The translations under genes were made by a program, and so were the position numbers. Positions 47,729-56,787 of a stretch of DNA of 64,000 bases are shown here, one piece after another. Origin of the DNA: Streptomyces sp. 2131.1 (GTDB lineage: Bacteria; Actinomycetota; Actinomycetes; Streptomycetales; Streptomycetaceae); assembly GCF_900105515.1 (NCBI RefSeq), contig NZ_FNSY01000001.1, positions 1,302,001-1,366,000 on the forward strand, written 5' to 3'. Numbering within the stretch: the first letter of the stretch is position 1; every line of letters begins with the position of its first letter. The notes under the pieces were generated by a model that saw nothing but the letters and a program-made list of their open reading frames with translations, did not search any database and was not told where the DNA came from.

Positions 47729-50179
47729 ATGAGCCTCGCGCAGTTGCACTACACCTCCGCGGCGGACGGGGACGGAACCGGCGAGGACGGGCCGACAACC
47801 GCCCGGTTCACGGTGGTTGACGCCTCGATACCCGCGTCCGTGCTGACCGAGGCGGGGCCCCTGCTGGCGTACGAGGCGCCGCGCGGCACCCCGGAACGGC
47901 TCACGGACGCCGCCCTTCGCGCCCTGCCCGAGGCGCTCAGCTACAGCCTGCTCTCCGACGGCAGCCGGCTGCTGGCCCGGACCGTCGCGGTGCGCTCCCC
48001 CCGCTCGTCCGCCCTGCGCTTCCACGCGCACGCGGTCCATCTCCCCGGCGGCACCCGCCTTCCCGAAGGAACGCTGCCCCTCACCGCCTGCCGCTCCGCC
48101 CGCTGGGCCTCCGGCACACCGGACCGGCCGCACCCCGACCCGCTCGCCGCACTGCCGGCCACGACCGGCAACGAGGCCCGCGAACGCGAGGCCCTCAACG
48201 ACTTCGCCGTCTCGCGCGGTCCCTGGCTCGCCGGAGTGCTGGCCGGTCTGCGCCGCCTGCACGCCCCCGGAGCACCGGAGCGGGTCGTGCTCGTGGAGCG
48301 GCAGAGCGCGGACGTCGCCCGGTGGCTCGCGCTGGCCGGGACCGCCCTGCCGGACGGGCTCGCCGAGCGCCTGACCTTCACCACCTACACCCGCCGCCCG
48401 CGCGAGGCCGCGCAGCAGGTCGTCGGGGTGCTGCCCGAGGACGCCGAGGATCTCGCGGGCTCCGGGCTGAGCGTGCACGTGTGCAGCGGGCCCCGACCGG
48501 AGGGGCCGGTGGGCGACGTCTGGGCCGAGACGGCCGCCCGGGTCTGGCGCAGCCGGGCGCCGGAGCTGTTCCGGGAGGCGGCCGCGCTGCCCGGGGAGCC
48601 GTTCGCGGCGGGGCCGCTGGCGGTGACGGCCCTGTGCGCCGGGATACCGCTCGGCACCGACGAGCGCGCGGCGGCGGCCGGCTGGGCCGCCGAGCGGCCG
48701 TACGCGCTGGACGGGAAGCGGACCCGGCAGCTGATCGAGGCACTGACCGCGCCGGGGGTCGACGACCGCTCCGGACCCGAGTTCGACGCCGCCGGGCTGC
48801 TGTTCGCCGCGCTCGACGGCCGCTCCCCCGTGACGACGACCGCCCCGCTCGCCGCGATGCTGGTGACGGAGGCGGTGCGCGGTGGCAACGGCTCCCTGGA
48901 GCTGCCGGGCCGCACCGCCTTCAGCGGCCCCGAGGGCACGGCCGTCGCCGAGGTCCTCGGCCCGGAGATCCTGTCCGAGCTGGGCGGCGCGGGCGTCGGC
49001 CTGGACGTGGCCCGTACGGTGCAGTTGCTGCGGGTGGCCCGGCTGCTCGGGGTGGACTGCGCCGAGCTGCTGCCCTCGGTCGTGGACCGGCTGGCCCCCG
49101 CGCTGCTGAGCGGCGGCGGAGAGGGCGCCCCGGACTGGGCGCCGGCGCTGCTGGAGCTGATGGACGAGCAGTTCGACGTCCGTACCGCCCTGCTCGGCGC
49201 ACTGGACCGGATCGCGCCGGAGAGCCCGGCCGGGGTGGAACGGCTGCTGAGCCGGGTTCCGCTGCCCTTCACCGGGACGCAGGCGCTGCCGCACCTGCGG
49301 ATGTGCGCCGGGGCGCCGGAGGCCAAGGCCGGCTGCGGCGAGGACCGGGTGGCGTCGTTCCAGCGGATTCTGCGCGCAGGCGGGGTGTCCCCGTTCGCGG
49401 AACCGCTGGTGCTGCGGACCGCGGCGGGCCTGGTGTGGAGCGAGGAGGCACCGACGCCCGCGGAGGCCCGGCTGCTGCTGGAGGCGGCGACCTCCGACGC
49501 GCACCGGGCGGCCGGCACCTGGTCGCTCCTGGTGGCCGCGGCGCTCGGTGCCGGAGCCGGCGACGGGGAGGCGCCGGAGCTGGCCCACGACCTGCTGCGC
49601 GGCTTCCCGCAGGAGACCGGGGGCCGGGTGCGCGCGGCGCTCCAGCTGCTGGATTTCGCCCGGGACGTGCGCGCGGGGGCGGCGGAGCCGGAGTGGGCCG
49701 AACGGGTGCGGGCGCTGCGCGCGGAGGCGGAGCCGGTGGAGCCGGGCGTGCTCGGGCAGGCGTGCGAAGCGGTGGCCGGGCGGCTGCTGGCGCCGGAGCG
49801 GCCCGAGGCCGAGCTGTACGCCGTGGTGCACAGCGGTGACACGGACCTGGTCGCCGCCTACGAGCGGGCGGCGCGCGGCGAAGCCGTCCGGGCACGGCTG
49901 GCGGCCGACCCCGGGTACGCGGCGGAATGCTTCACGGTCTGGACGGCCCACCCGCACGCCGGGCCCGTCTGGAGCGCGGCCGCCTCCGGGCTGCTCGAAG
50001 AGGTGCTGCGTCCCGTGGTGCGGAAGCTTCCCCCGGACAGGGTCACGGCGGTCGAGGAGGCGGTCGGGAGCTCGGGCAGCAGCGGCCGGGCGGAGGCGTT
50101 CCGCGACTGGAACCGCCGCGAGCGCCGCACCCTGGGGCGCCTGGGCCGGCGCATCGCGGGGCGGGTCCGGCGGGGCTGA
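47729..50179 (+). CDS. GTPase-associated protein 1 (GAP1)-like protein
   Basis: An 816-residue soluble protein. The N-terminus SLAQLHYTSA is the GAP1-N type start; SLLSDGSRLLARTVAVRSPR and RFHAHAVHLP follow, and the rest is Ala/Leu-rich helical sequence. The start at 47729 follows gacgaagaga. In Streptomyces such proteins usually neighbour a TRAFAC-type GTPase and a vWA protein in a predicted conflict system; here no such genes are adjacent. Role unknown. Confidence 0.8.
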   Translation: MSLAQLHYTSAADGDGTGEDGPTTARFTVVDASIPASVLTEAGPLLAYEAPRGTPERLTDAALRALPEALSYSLLSDGSRLLARTVAVRSPRSSALRFHAHAVHLPGGTRLPEGTLPLTACRSARWASGTPDRPHPDPLAALPATTGNEAREREALNDFAVSRGPWLAGVLAGLRRLHAPGAPERVVLVERQSADVARWLALAGTALPDGLAERLTFTTYTRRPREAAQQVVGVLPEDAEDLAGSGLSVHVCSGPRPEGPVGDVWAETAARVWRSRAPELFREAAALPGEPFAAGPLAVTALCAGIPLGTDERAAAAGWAAERPYALDGKRTRQLIEALTAPGVDDRSGPEFDAAGLLFAALDGRSPVTTTAPLAAMLVTEAVRGGNGSLELPGRTAFSGPEGTAVAEVLGPEILSELGGAGVGLDVARTVQLLRVARLLGVDCAELLPSVVDRLAPALLSGGGEGAPDWAPALLELMDEQFDVRTALLGALDRIAPESPAGVERLLSRVPLPFTGTQALPHLRMCAGAPEAKAGCGEDRVASFQRILRAGGVSPFAEPLVLRTAAGLVWSEEAPTPAEARLLLEAATSDAHRAAGTWSLLVAAALGAGAGDGEAPELAHDLLRGFPQETGGRVRAALQLLDFARDVRAGAAEPEWAERVRALRAEAEPVEPGVLGQACEAVAGRLLAPERPEAELYAVVHSGDTDLVAAYERAARGEAVRARLAADPGYAAECFTVWTAHPHAGPVWSAAASGLLEEVLRPVVRKLPPDRVTAVEEAVGSSGSSGRAEAFRDWNRRERRTLGRLGRRIAGRVRRG

Positions 50180-50317
50180 GCGGGCGGGGTCCCCCGGCCC
50201 TGCGGCCCGCCCCGGCGCCCCGTGCGTCGCGGCGCGCCCCCGGCGCCGGGTACCGTTGAGGGCACCGATCTCGTGCGCCCTCCTGGCGGGCTGCGTGGAC
50301 CCCAGGAGGAGCAGCAC

Positions 50318-50779
50318 ATGACGACGAACCGCGGCCGCAAGGACGTCATCCGCGACCGGATGGCGGCGACCGGCGAGTCGTACAACGTGGCGGCCCGCAA
50401 CCTCAAGGCCATGAAGGACATGGGTGCCACGCGCGAGGCGGTCCTCACCCAGCGCTGGCAGCCGGCCGATTCGCCGGACGTGCCCTGCCCCTGTGGCGGC
50501 ACCTGCGAGCCGGGTGAGCGGTGCGGGCGCTGCCACGCGCTGCACCGGCACGTGGCGCGCTACCCGGGCAGCACCACGGAGGTCGAGACGTGGGTGGACC
50601 GCTACGAGTGCCTGGGCTGCCCGGCCTCGTACACGCTGACCGTGACCCTGCCGGGCCGCCCCTGGGGTGTCGCGGAGACGGTGGTCAGGGGCGGCGCGGC
50701 GGAAGAGGTCGTGCGGGCCCGGGTGTTCCCGGGGGTGGCGCACCCGCTGCTGCGCCAGGAGGACCCGGCCGAGGACTGA
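50318..50779 (+). CDS. Cys-rich hypothetical protein
   Basis: A 153-residue protein that follows a strong RBS (aggagg). The N-terminal helix pair GRKDVIRDRMAATGESYNVAARNL resembles a motif in many actinobacterial proteins. The middle holds CPCGGTCEPGERCGRC and a further YECLGCPASY, enough for one or two zinc sites. No function known. It stands alone behind the GAP1-like gene. Confidence 0.75.
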   Translation: MTTNRGRKDVIRDRMAATGESYNVAARNLKAMKDMGATREAVLTQRWQPADSPDVPCPCGGTCEPGERCGRCHALHRHVARYPGSTTEVETWVDRYECLGCPASYTLTVTLPGRPWGVAETVVRGGAAEEVVRARVFPGVAHPLLRQEDPAED

Positions 50780-50816
50780 CGCGGGGCGCCGGTCCTCGTA
50801 CCGGACACCGGAGGGA

Positions 50817-51221
50817 TCAGGCGTCCGGGCTCAGCCGCAGCGAGATCGAGTTGATGCAGTACCGCTGGTCCGTCGGGGTCGGGTAGCCCTCGCCCTCGAA
50901 GACGTGGCCCAGATGGGAGCCGCAGCGGGCGCAGCGGACCTCGGTGCGGACCATGCCGTGGCTGCGGTCCTGGATCAGTTCGACCGCGTCGGTGTCCTTC
51001 GGGTCGTAGAAGGACGGCCAGCCGCAGTGCGACTCGAACTTGGTGTCGGAGCGGAACAGCTCCGCGTCGCAGGCGCGGCAGGAATAGACGCCCTCGGTCT
51101 TGGTGTCCGTGTACTCACCGACGAACGCGGGCTCGGTGCCGGCCTTGCGCAGCACCGCGTACTCGGCGGGGGTGAGCTCCTCCCGCCACTGTTCGTCCGG
51201 CTTCTCGACGTCGTACGGCAC
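50817..51221 (-). CDS. msrB: Peptide-methionine (R)-S-oxide reductase
   Basis: A 134-residue MsrB that repairs R-methionine sulfoxide with thioredoxin. The two zinc CxxC pairs are CRACDAELF and CARCGSHLGHVF; the catalytic Cys is in YCINSISL. The ATG at 51221 lies 11 bases after the murC stop region on the same strand, so co-transcription is possible. Confidence 0.95.
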   Translation of the reverse strand: MPYDVEKPDEQWREELTPAEYAVLRKAGTEPAFVGEYTDTKTEGVYSCRACDAELFRSDTKFESHCGWPSFYDPKDTDAVELIQDRSHGMVRTEVRCARCGSHLGHVFEGEGYPTPTDQRYCINSISLRLSPDA

Positions 51222-51231
51222 GGTGGCTCCT

Positions 51232-52629
51232 TCAGCTCGACAGGTGGTCCAGGATCCGCGGGCCGAGGTCGGTGACGTCGCCCGCTCCCATGGTGAGAAC
51301 GAGGTCGCCGGGGGTCGCCATTCCCGCGACGACCTCGGGGACCCGCTCCTTGTCGTGGACGGCGGTGACGTCGGCGCCGGCGGCGGTCGCGGCGTCGATG
51401 ATCAGGGCGCTGGTGACGCCGGGGACCGGGTCCTCGCGGGCCGGGTAGATGTCCAGGACCACGGAGGCGTCGGCGAGCGCGAGGGCCTGGCCCATCTCGG
51501 TGCCGAGCTCCTGGGTGCGGGAGAACAGGTGGGGCTGGAAGACGACGAGGAGGCGGGCGTCGGTGGCGGCGCCGCGCATGGCCTCCAGGTCGGCGGTCAT
51601 CTCGGTGGGGTGGTGCGCATAGCTGTCGATGACCTGGACGCCGGCGGCCTCGCCCTTGAGCTGGAGGCGGCGCTTGACCCCGGTGTACTTGCCGAGGGCC
51701 GAGGCGAGGTTGTGGGCGGGGATGCCGAGGGCGATGCCGGCGGCGAGGGCGGCCACCGCGTTGAGCGCGTAGTGGCGGCCGGGGACGGAGACGGTGAAGG
51801 TGAGGAACTTCCCGCCGAGGATCACCGTGACCTCGCTGGTCAGGCCGCGCGGGGTGATCTTGTGGACGCGCACGTCGGCGGTACCGGACTCGCCGTAGGT
51901 GACGACGGTCAGCGCGGGCAGCGCCTCGCGGACCCGGCGGGCCAGCTCGACGGCACCGGACTGGTCGGCGGAGACGACGAGGGTGCCCTCGGGAACGATC
52001 TTCCCGGCGAAGGTCTCGAAGGACTCGTAGATCTCGTCCATCGACGCGTAGTTCGCGTGGTGGTCCAGCTCGACGTTGAGGACGATCGCGACGTCGGGGT
52101 CGTACTTCTGGAAGCTGCGGTCGCTCTCGTCGGCCTCGGCGACGAAGATGTCGCCCTCGCCGTGCGTGGCGTTGGTGCCGGGCCCGGCCAGGTCGCCGCC
52201 GATGGCGTACGAGGGGTCGAGGTCCAGCTCGCTCAGGGCGACGGCCAGCATCGACGTGGTGGTGGTCTTGCCGTGGGTGCCGGCCACCGCGATGGAGCGG
52301 AGGCCGCCCATGAGCGAGGCCAGGGCGTCGGAGCGGTGCACGACGGGGATCGACAGCTCCCCGGCACGCACCAGCTCCGGGTTGTCGGCGCGGATGGCGC
52401 TGGAGACGACCACGCTGGTGGCGTCGTCGGCCAGGTGACCGGCGGCGTGCCCGATGTGGACGGTCGCCCCCAGCGCGCGCAGCGCGTCGGCAGTGGGTGA
52501 CTCCTTGGCGTCGCTGCCCGCGACCTTCGCGCCGCGCTGGGCGAGGATCTTGGCGATGCCCGACATTCCGGCGCCGCCGATGCCGATGAAGTGCGGCCGT
52601 TCCATGGCGGCAGGAATACCGGGTGCCAT
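51232..52629 (-). CDS. murC: UDP-N-acetylmuramate--L-alanine ligase
   Basis: A 465-residue cytoplasmic Mur ligase that adds L-Ala to UDP-MurNAc. The UDP-binding loop FIGIGGAGMSGIA, the P-loop AVAGTHGKTTTTSM and ADESDRSF are intact. The ATG at 52629 begins MAPGIPAAMERP; an internal ATG at 52605 (MERPHFIG) is an alternative. It is outside the dcw cluster. It precedes msrB. Confidence 0.95.
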   Translation of the reverse strand: MAPGIPAAMERPHFIGIGGAGMSGIAKILAQRGAKVAGSDAKESPTADALRALGATVHIGHAAGHLADDATSVVVSSAIRADNPELVRAGELSIPVVHRSDALASLMGGLRSIAVAGTHGKTTTTSMLAVALSELDLDPSYAIGGDLAGPGTNATHGEGDIFVAEADESDRSFQKYDPDVAIVLNVELDHHANYASMDEIYESFETFAGKIVPEGTLVVSADQSGAVELARRVREALPALTVVTYGESGTADVRVHKITPRGLTSEVTVILGGKFLTFTVSVPGRHYALNAVAALAAGIALGIPAHNLASALGKYTGVKRRLQLKGEAAGVQVIDSYAHHPTEMTADLEAMRGAATDARLLVVFQPHLFSRTQELGTEMGQALALADASVVLDIYPAREDPVPGVTSALIIDAATAAGADVTAVHDKERVPEVVAGMATPGDLVLTMGAGDVTDLGPRILDHLSS

Positions 52630-52671
52630 ACGTGTCTCTCCCAGGGTGCGTACGGGTAAGGGCCTCCCAGC

Positions 52672-53145
52672 CTATTCGCTGTGCGCGAAGAGCTTGAGCA
52701 CCGGGACGCCGACCTTGTGCCGGGCCCGGGAGGCCCAGTCGCGGTGGAAGAACTCCTCGACGTAGTGGGGCGCGGTCAGCACGATGACCTCGTCGGCCCG
52801 GGACTCCTCGACGACCGAGGTGAGCTTGTCCAGGGGGTGGCTCTCGATCACCTGTCCGACGGCCTCGGAGCCCGCCTGGCGCAGGGCCTCCAGGGACACC
52901 TCGAGGGCGAGTCCGGCCGATTCCCTGGCGCTCCTGCCCTCGGGCTCCTCGCTCTCGCGGGCCGCTTCCTTCAGTTCGCCCATCGCCAGGTCGTCGATGG
53001 CCCGCAGCAGTACGTCCGCCTGGTCGCCGCGCGGCTGCATGAGGACGACGAAGGAGGTCCGCTCCTCCCCGTGCAGGGTGGTGACGAACTCGACGTCCTC
53101 GGACGTGAGGGCCTTCTCGATCATCAAAACGCTGGTGAACACCAC
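52672..53145 (-). CDS. Hypothetical conserved protein (Streptomyces, near murC)
   Basis: A 157-residue soluble protein beginning MVFTSVLMIEKALTSEDV. Homologues next to murC in Streptomyces are often labelled indole-3-glycerol phosphate synthase, but I see no barrel fold; the pattern VVLMQPRGDQADVLLRAIDD and DEVIVLTAPHYVEEFFHRDW resembles a universal-stress or nucleotide-binding fold. The function is unknown. It is 42 bases upstream of murC on the same strand. Confidence 0.75.
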   Translation of the reverse strand: MVFTSVLMIEKALTSEDVEFVTTLHGEERTSFVVLMQPRGDQADVLLRAIDDLAMGELKEAARESEEPEGRSARESAGLALEVSLEALRQAGSEAVGQVIESHPLDKLTSVVEESRADEVIVLTAPHYVEEFFHRDWASRARHKVGVPVLKLFAHSE

Positions 53146-53316
53146 AGAGCCCTTCTCTTCAGCGGCCGTCGCCGGTCGCTGCTGAAACCATCCTTCCCCG
53201 CGCTCGCACGGGGTCTGCGAGATCCATTCTGCCCACGGAACGCTAACCGGAACGTGATATTCCGCTGATTGACGCCCAGGGGTGAGGCCCCCGGGGCGTA
53301 CCGGGACGGCCGGGTG

Positions 53317-54081
53317 TCAGGAGCGGCGGTACCGCGAGAAGAGGAACCCGTCCTCCTCCAGCAGCGCGTCCAGGGCGAATCGTTTCGGCACCTCCACCGC
53401 GGGCCCGCCCGCGATCCGCTGCGCGTCCCCCGCCGTGAGCAGCGGCGCGACGGTCAGGCACAGCTCGTCCAGCACGTCCCGGGCCACGAACTGCCCGAGC
53501 AGCCGGGGCCCGCCCTCGGTCAGCAGCCGCCGGTGCCCCCGGTCGGCCAGCTCCGCCACGGCGCGGGCCGGATCGACGCGCGAACCCTCCCCAGCGATCA
53601 CGACCTCGGCGCCCGCCTTCCGGGCCGTCGCGATCCGGTCCGGGGGCGCGCCCGCCCCGGTCAGCACGAGCGTCGGGACCAGCGGCGAGACGAAGAGCGG
53701 GAGCGAGAAGTCCAGGTCCAGGCTGCCGCTGACCACGGCGACGGCGGGCGCGGGCGTCTGGCCGGCCGCCGCCCGCCGCGCCGCGAAGGCGTCCCGGGCC
53801 CTGGCCGGCCGGTAGCCCTCCTGACGTACGGTCTCGGCGCCGGCGATCACCACGTCGGCCAGGCCGCGCAGCGTGCCGAAGATCCGCATGTCGCTCTCGC
53901 AGGAGATCGGCTGGGAGCGGCCGTCGTGCTGGGCGGCCCCGTCGAGGGTCGAGACCATGTTGGCGCGGAGCCAGGGGCCGTCCGTACGGGGGTAGGCGTA
54001 GGCGTCGGCGAGATCGTCCAGGCTCCATTCGCCCGGGGCTTCGGCCGCTGTCAGGTCGGTCACAGGGAACAGGCGTCGCAT
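53317..54081 (-). CDS. RibD C-terminal (pyrimidine reductase) family protein
   Basis: A 254-residue protein with the dihydrofolate-reductase-like RibD reductase fold. It has LRANMVSTLDGAA, the NADPH-binding VVIAGAETVRQEGY and LTEGGPRLLGQF. No deaminase domain is present. It may reduce a riboflavin precursor or another NADPH-dependent substrate. The ATG at 54081 lies 37 bases from the divergent zapE start, so the promoter region is shared. Confidence 0.88.
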   Translation of the reverse strand: MRRLFPVTDLTAAEAPGEWSLDDLADAYAYPRTDGPWLRANMVSTLDGAAQHDGRSQPISCESDMRIFGTLRGLADVVIAGAETVRQEGYRPARARDAFAARRAAAGQTPAPAVAVVSGSLDLDFSLPLFVSPLVPTLVLTGAGAPPDRIATARKAGAEVVIAGEGSRVDPARAVAELADRGHRRLLTEGGPRLLGQFVARDVLDELCLTVAPLLTAGDAQRIAGGPAVEVPKRFALDALLEEDGFLFSRYRRS

Positions 54082-54104
54082 GTCCGGCAGTCTGGCACGG
54101 GTCG

Positions 54105-54110
54105 TAAGCT
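54105..54110 (+). promoter_or_regulatory. -10 element TAAGCT, leaderless zapE
   Basis: TAAGCT lies eight bases before the GTG at 54119, within the 37-base gap to the divergent gene. No RBS is seen, so zapE should be leaderless. Confidence 0.5.
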
Positions 54111-54118
54111 TGACCGTT

Positions 54119-55258
54119 GTGTCGTCCTCCCACGCCGTGCCGGGGTCCAGCCCCATAGCCGAAACGGCCCCGCTGTCCCTGTGCGCCCGCGAGCCGCACG
54201 TCCCCGCCGACCGTCTGGTCGCCGAGATGGTGCCGCCGCCGCGCTTCGACTCGGTGCGTTTCGATACGTACGTACCCGACCCGAACCAGCCGAGCCAGAC
54301 CGAGGCGGTCCGGGTCCTGAGCGACTTCGCCGCCGGCCTCGGCGGGGCGCACGCGATGGGGGCGGGCAAGTCAGGAAGAGCGCGAAGCGCATCCCTTGAG
54401 GGGTGGTGGCGGGCGACGGGTGGGCGGTTCGGCCGCAGGACGGTCCAGCCGTCCGGGCCGCGCGGGGTCTACCTCGACGGCGGCTACGGGGTCGGCAAGA
54501 CCCACCTGCTCGCCTCCCTCTGGCACGCCACGCCGGCCGCGCCCGAGCTGAAGGCGTTCGGCACGTTCGTCGAGCTGACGAACCTGGTGGGCGCCCTCGG
54601 CTTCCAGCAGACCGTGCGGACGCTGAGCGGGCACCGGCTGCTGTGCATCGACGAGTTCGAGCTGGACGACCCGGGCGACACCGTGCTGGTGTCCTCGCTG
54701 CTGAGCCGGCTGGTCGAGGAGGGCGTCGCACTGGCCGCGACCTCCAACACGCTGCCGGGCAAGCTCGGTGAGGGCCGGTTCGCCGCCGCCGACTTCCTGC
54801 GCGAGATCCAGGGGCTCTCCGCGCACTTCCGGCCGCTGCGCATCGACGGCGAGGACTACCGCCACCGCGGGCTGCCCGAGGCCCCGCCGCCGTACTCGGA
54901 CGAACAGGTCACCAGGGCCGCGTACGCCACGCCGGGCGCCGCCCTGGACGACTTCCCCTCGCTCCTCGACCACCTGGCCCGCGTCCACCCCAGCCGGTAC
55001 GGGGCGCTGACGGACGGGGTGAAGGCGGTGTGCCTGACCGACGTGCGGCCGGTGCCCGACCAGTCGACCGCGCTGCGGCTCGTGGTGCTGGCGGACCGGC
55101 TGTACGACCGGGAGGTGCCGGTCCTCGCGTCCGGGGTGCCCTTCGACGAGCTGTTCAGTGAGGAGATGCTGAACGGCGGGTACCGGAAGAAGTACTTCCG
55201 GGCGATCTCCCGTCTCACGGCGCTGGCGCGCGACGCGAAGGGGCTGGTGGCGCAGTAG
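54119..55258 (+). CDS. zapE: Cell division protein ZapE (AFG1-like ATPase)
   Basis: A 379-residue AAA-like ATPase. Walker A is DGGYGVGKTHL, Walker B LCIDEFELDDPGD, and SNTLPGKLGEGRF is the sensor-type motif; the C-terminus holds LFSEEMLNGGYRKKYFRAISRL. The E. coli relative acts on the division ring under stress; the actinobacterial role is inferred. A long linker, ASLEGWWRATGG, precedes the Walker A motif. The GTG at 54119 is apparently leaderless. Confidence 0.88.
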   Translation: MSSSHAVPGSSPIAETAPLSLCAREPHVPADRLVAEMVPPPRFDSVRFDTYVPDPNQPSQTEAVRVLSDFAAGLGGAHAMGAGKSGRARSASLEGWWRATGGRFGRRTVQPSGPRGVYLDGGYGVGKTHLLASLWHATPAAPELKAFGTFVELTNLVGALGFQQTVRTLSGHRLLCIDEFELDDPGDTVLVSSLLSRLVEEGVALAATSNTLPGKLGEGRFAAADFLREIQGLSAHFRPLRIDGEDYRHRGLPEAPPPYSDEQVTRAAYATPGAALDDFPSLLDHLARVHPSRYGALTDGVKAVCLTDVRPVPDQSTALRLVVLADRLYDREVPVLASGVPFDELFSEEMLNGGYRKKYFRAISRLTALARDAKGLVAQ

Positions 55259-55346
55259 GTTCGGGGGCGTAAGGACGTACCACCGGCGGGACACGACGAC
55301 GTGCCCCGCCGTCCCGTACCACCGCGCACCGTTCGAAGGGACCAGC

Positions 55347-55772
55347 ATGGCTACCACGCGTACCGCCCACACGGAGTGGGAAGGCAACCTCCTCGATGGC
55401 AAGGGGGTCGTCACCCTCGACTCGTCCGGGATCGGCGAGTACCCGGTCTCCTGGCCGTCCCGTGCGGAGGAGGCGAACGGGAAGACCAGTCCGGAGGAGC
55501 TGATCGCCGCGGCCCACTCCAGCTGCTTCTCGATGGCTCTCTCGCACGGCCTCAGCGGCGCCGGCACCCCGCCGGCCCGGCTGGAGACGAAGGCCGATGT
55601 CACCTTCCAGCCCGGCACCGGCATCACGGGCATCCACCTCACCGTGGTGGGCACCGTGCCGGGTCTCGACGAGGCCGGCTTCGTCAAGGCGGCCGAGGAC
55701 GCGAAGGCCAACTGCCCGGTCAGCCAGGCGCTTTCCGGCACCACGATCACGCTGAGCGCGTCGCTCGCCTGA
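55347..55772 (+). CDS. OsmC family peroxiredoxin
   Basis: A 141-residue OsmC/Ohr protein that reduces organic hydroperoxides. The two redox cysteines are in AAHSSCFSMALSH and DAKANCPVSQALS. The RBS is gaaggg (55336-55341). The full family length is present and the gene ends at a strong hairpin. Confidence 0.94.
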   Translation: MATTRTAHTEWEGNLLDGKGVVTLDSSGIGEYPVSWPSRAEEANGKTSPEELIAAAHSSCFSMALSHGLSGAGTPPARLETKADVTFQPGTGITGIHLTVVGTVPGLDEAGFVKAAEDAKANCPVSQALSGTTITLSASLA

Positions 55773-55783
55773 TCGCACTCCCA

Positions 55784-55816
55784 CTGTGTCCCCGGGCCGT
55801 CGGTCCGGGGACACAG
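55784..55816 (+). terminator. 12-bp hairpin after osmC gene
   Basis: Arms 55784-55795 and 55805-55816 are perfectly complementary with a 9-base loop, starting 12 bases after the stop codon. Confidence 0.8.
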
Positions 55817-55833
55817 CCGTTTGCGCACCGGCC

Positions 55834-56400
55834 GTGTTCACCTTCCGGTCACGGAGGACGTGAAGGGCACGGTAGGGCTGTACGACACGTCGGTGAAGCA
55901 CTCCGTGCAACTGGAGTACAAGCAGACCGACTTCGACAAGATGATGAAGGAGTTCGAGAAGGACGGCACGAAGGACTCCATCCCGGCGGACCTCACGATC
56001 GACGGGGTCTTCCTCCAGGACGTCGGCATCCGGCTCAAGGGCAACTCGACGCTGATGTCCCTGCGCGGGAACCGGGGCGGCGGCCGGGGCGGAATGCCGG
56101 GCGGCGCGCAGGCGCCGGGCGCTCCGACAGGCGGCGGCGAGGGCGCGCAGGGCGACCGGGCAGACCAGGGCGACCAGGGCAGGCAGGACGGACAGGGCGG
56201 GCAGATGCCCGGCGGCGGCCGGGGCGGCGGGAGGACGCAGTACGACCTGTCCGCCGACAAGCCCGAGGAGCTGCCCTGGCTCATCAAGATCGACGAGTAC
56301 GTGGAGGGCCGCGCGTACCAGGGCGAGCGGGAGATCTCGCTGCGCCCCGGCAGCAACGCCCAGGTGCCCGTCAACGAGGCGCTGGCGCTCTTCCGACCGG
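55834..56400 (+). pseudogene. CotH-type kinase fragment, truncated at both ends
   Basis: The frame holds an internal piece of a spore-coat CotH-like protein: TEDVKGTVGLYDTSVKHSV, VQLEYKQTDFDKMMKEF, LTIDGVFLQDVGIRLKGNST and WLIKIDEYVEGRAYQGERE, with a Gly/Gln-rich insert. Signal peptide and N-terminus are missing, and after NEALAL the sequence changes to a histidine-kinase tail. There is no start-site context, so it should not be expressed. Confidence 0.7.
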
Positions 56401-56706
56401 CCCGGCCGCAGCAGCGCCACGGCGGCGCTGACCGCGGGGGTGCCGGCGTGCGTGGTGGAGGTGGCGGACGACGGTCCCGGGCTGGCGGCCGACGCGGCGC
56501 GGCAGGTGTTCGAGCGGTACTACCGGGGGCCCGCCGCGGCCGGGGAGGGCGTCGAACCGGGGTCGGGGCTCGACCTGTCGATCGCCGCCACGATCGCCGA
56601 GGCGCACGGCGGGCGGCTGGAGCCCGACACCCGGCCGGGCTACGGCTGCGTCTTCCGTCTGCTGCTGCCCCGGAGCGTCGGCCCGGGTCCGGACTGCCCG
56701 GCGTGA
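56401..56706 (+). pseudogene. Sensor histidine kinase C-terminal fragment
   Basis: From about 56420 the frame of GVPACVVEVADDGPGLAADA gives the G1-type N box region of a HATPase domain, then ARQVFERYYRGPAAAGEG, the F box, GSGLDLSIAATIAEAHGG, the G2 box, and a normal C-terminus at TGA 56704-56706. The dimerisation and sensor parts are absent. It is fused out of frame to the CotH fragment, so a deletion joined the two. Confidence 0.72.
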
Positions 56707-56787
56707 CAGCGTTCAGCGATGGCCTCGGATGGGCAGGCCTGCTCTTGACGAAGCCATGCCACCTGTCCCCCAAGCAGGGAGTTGCTC

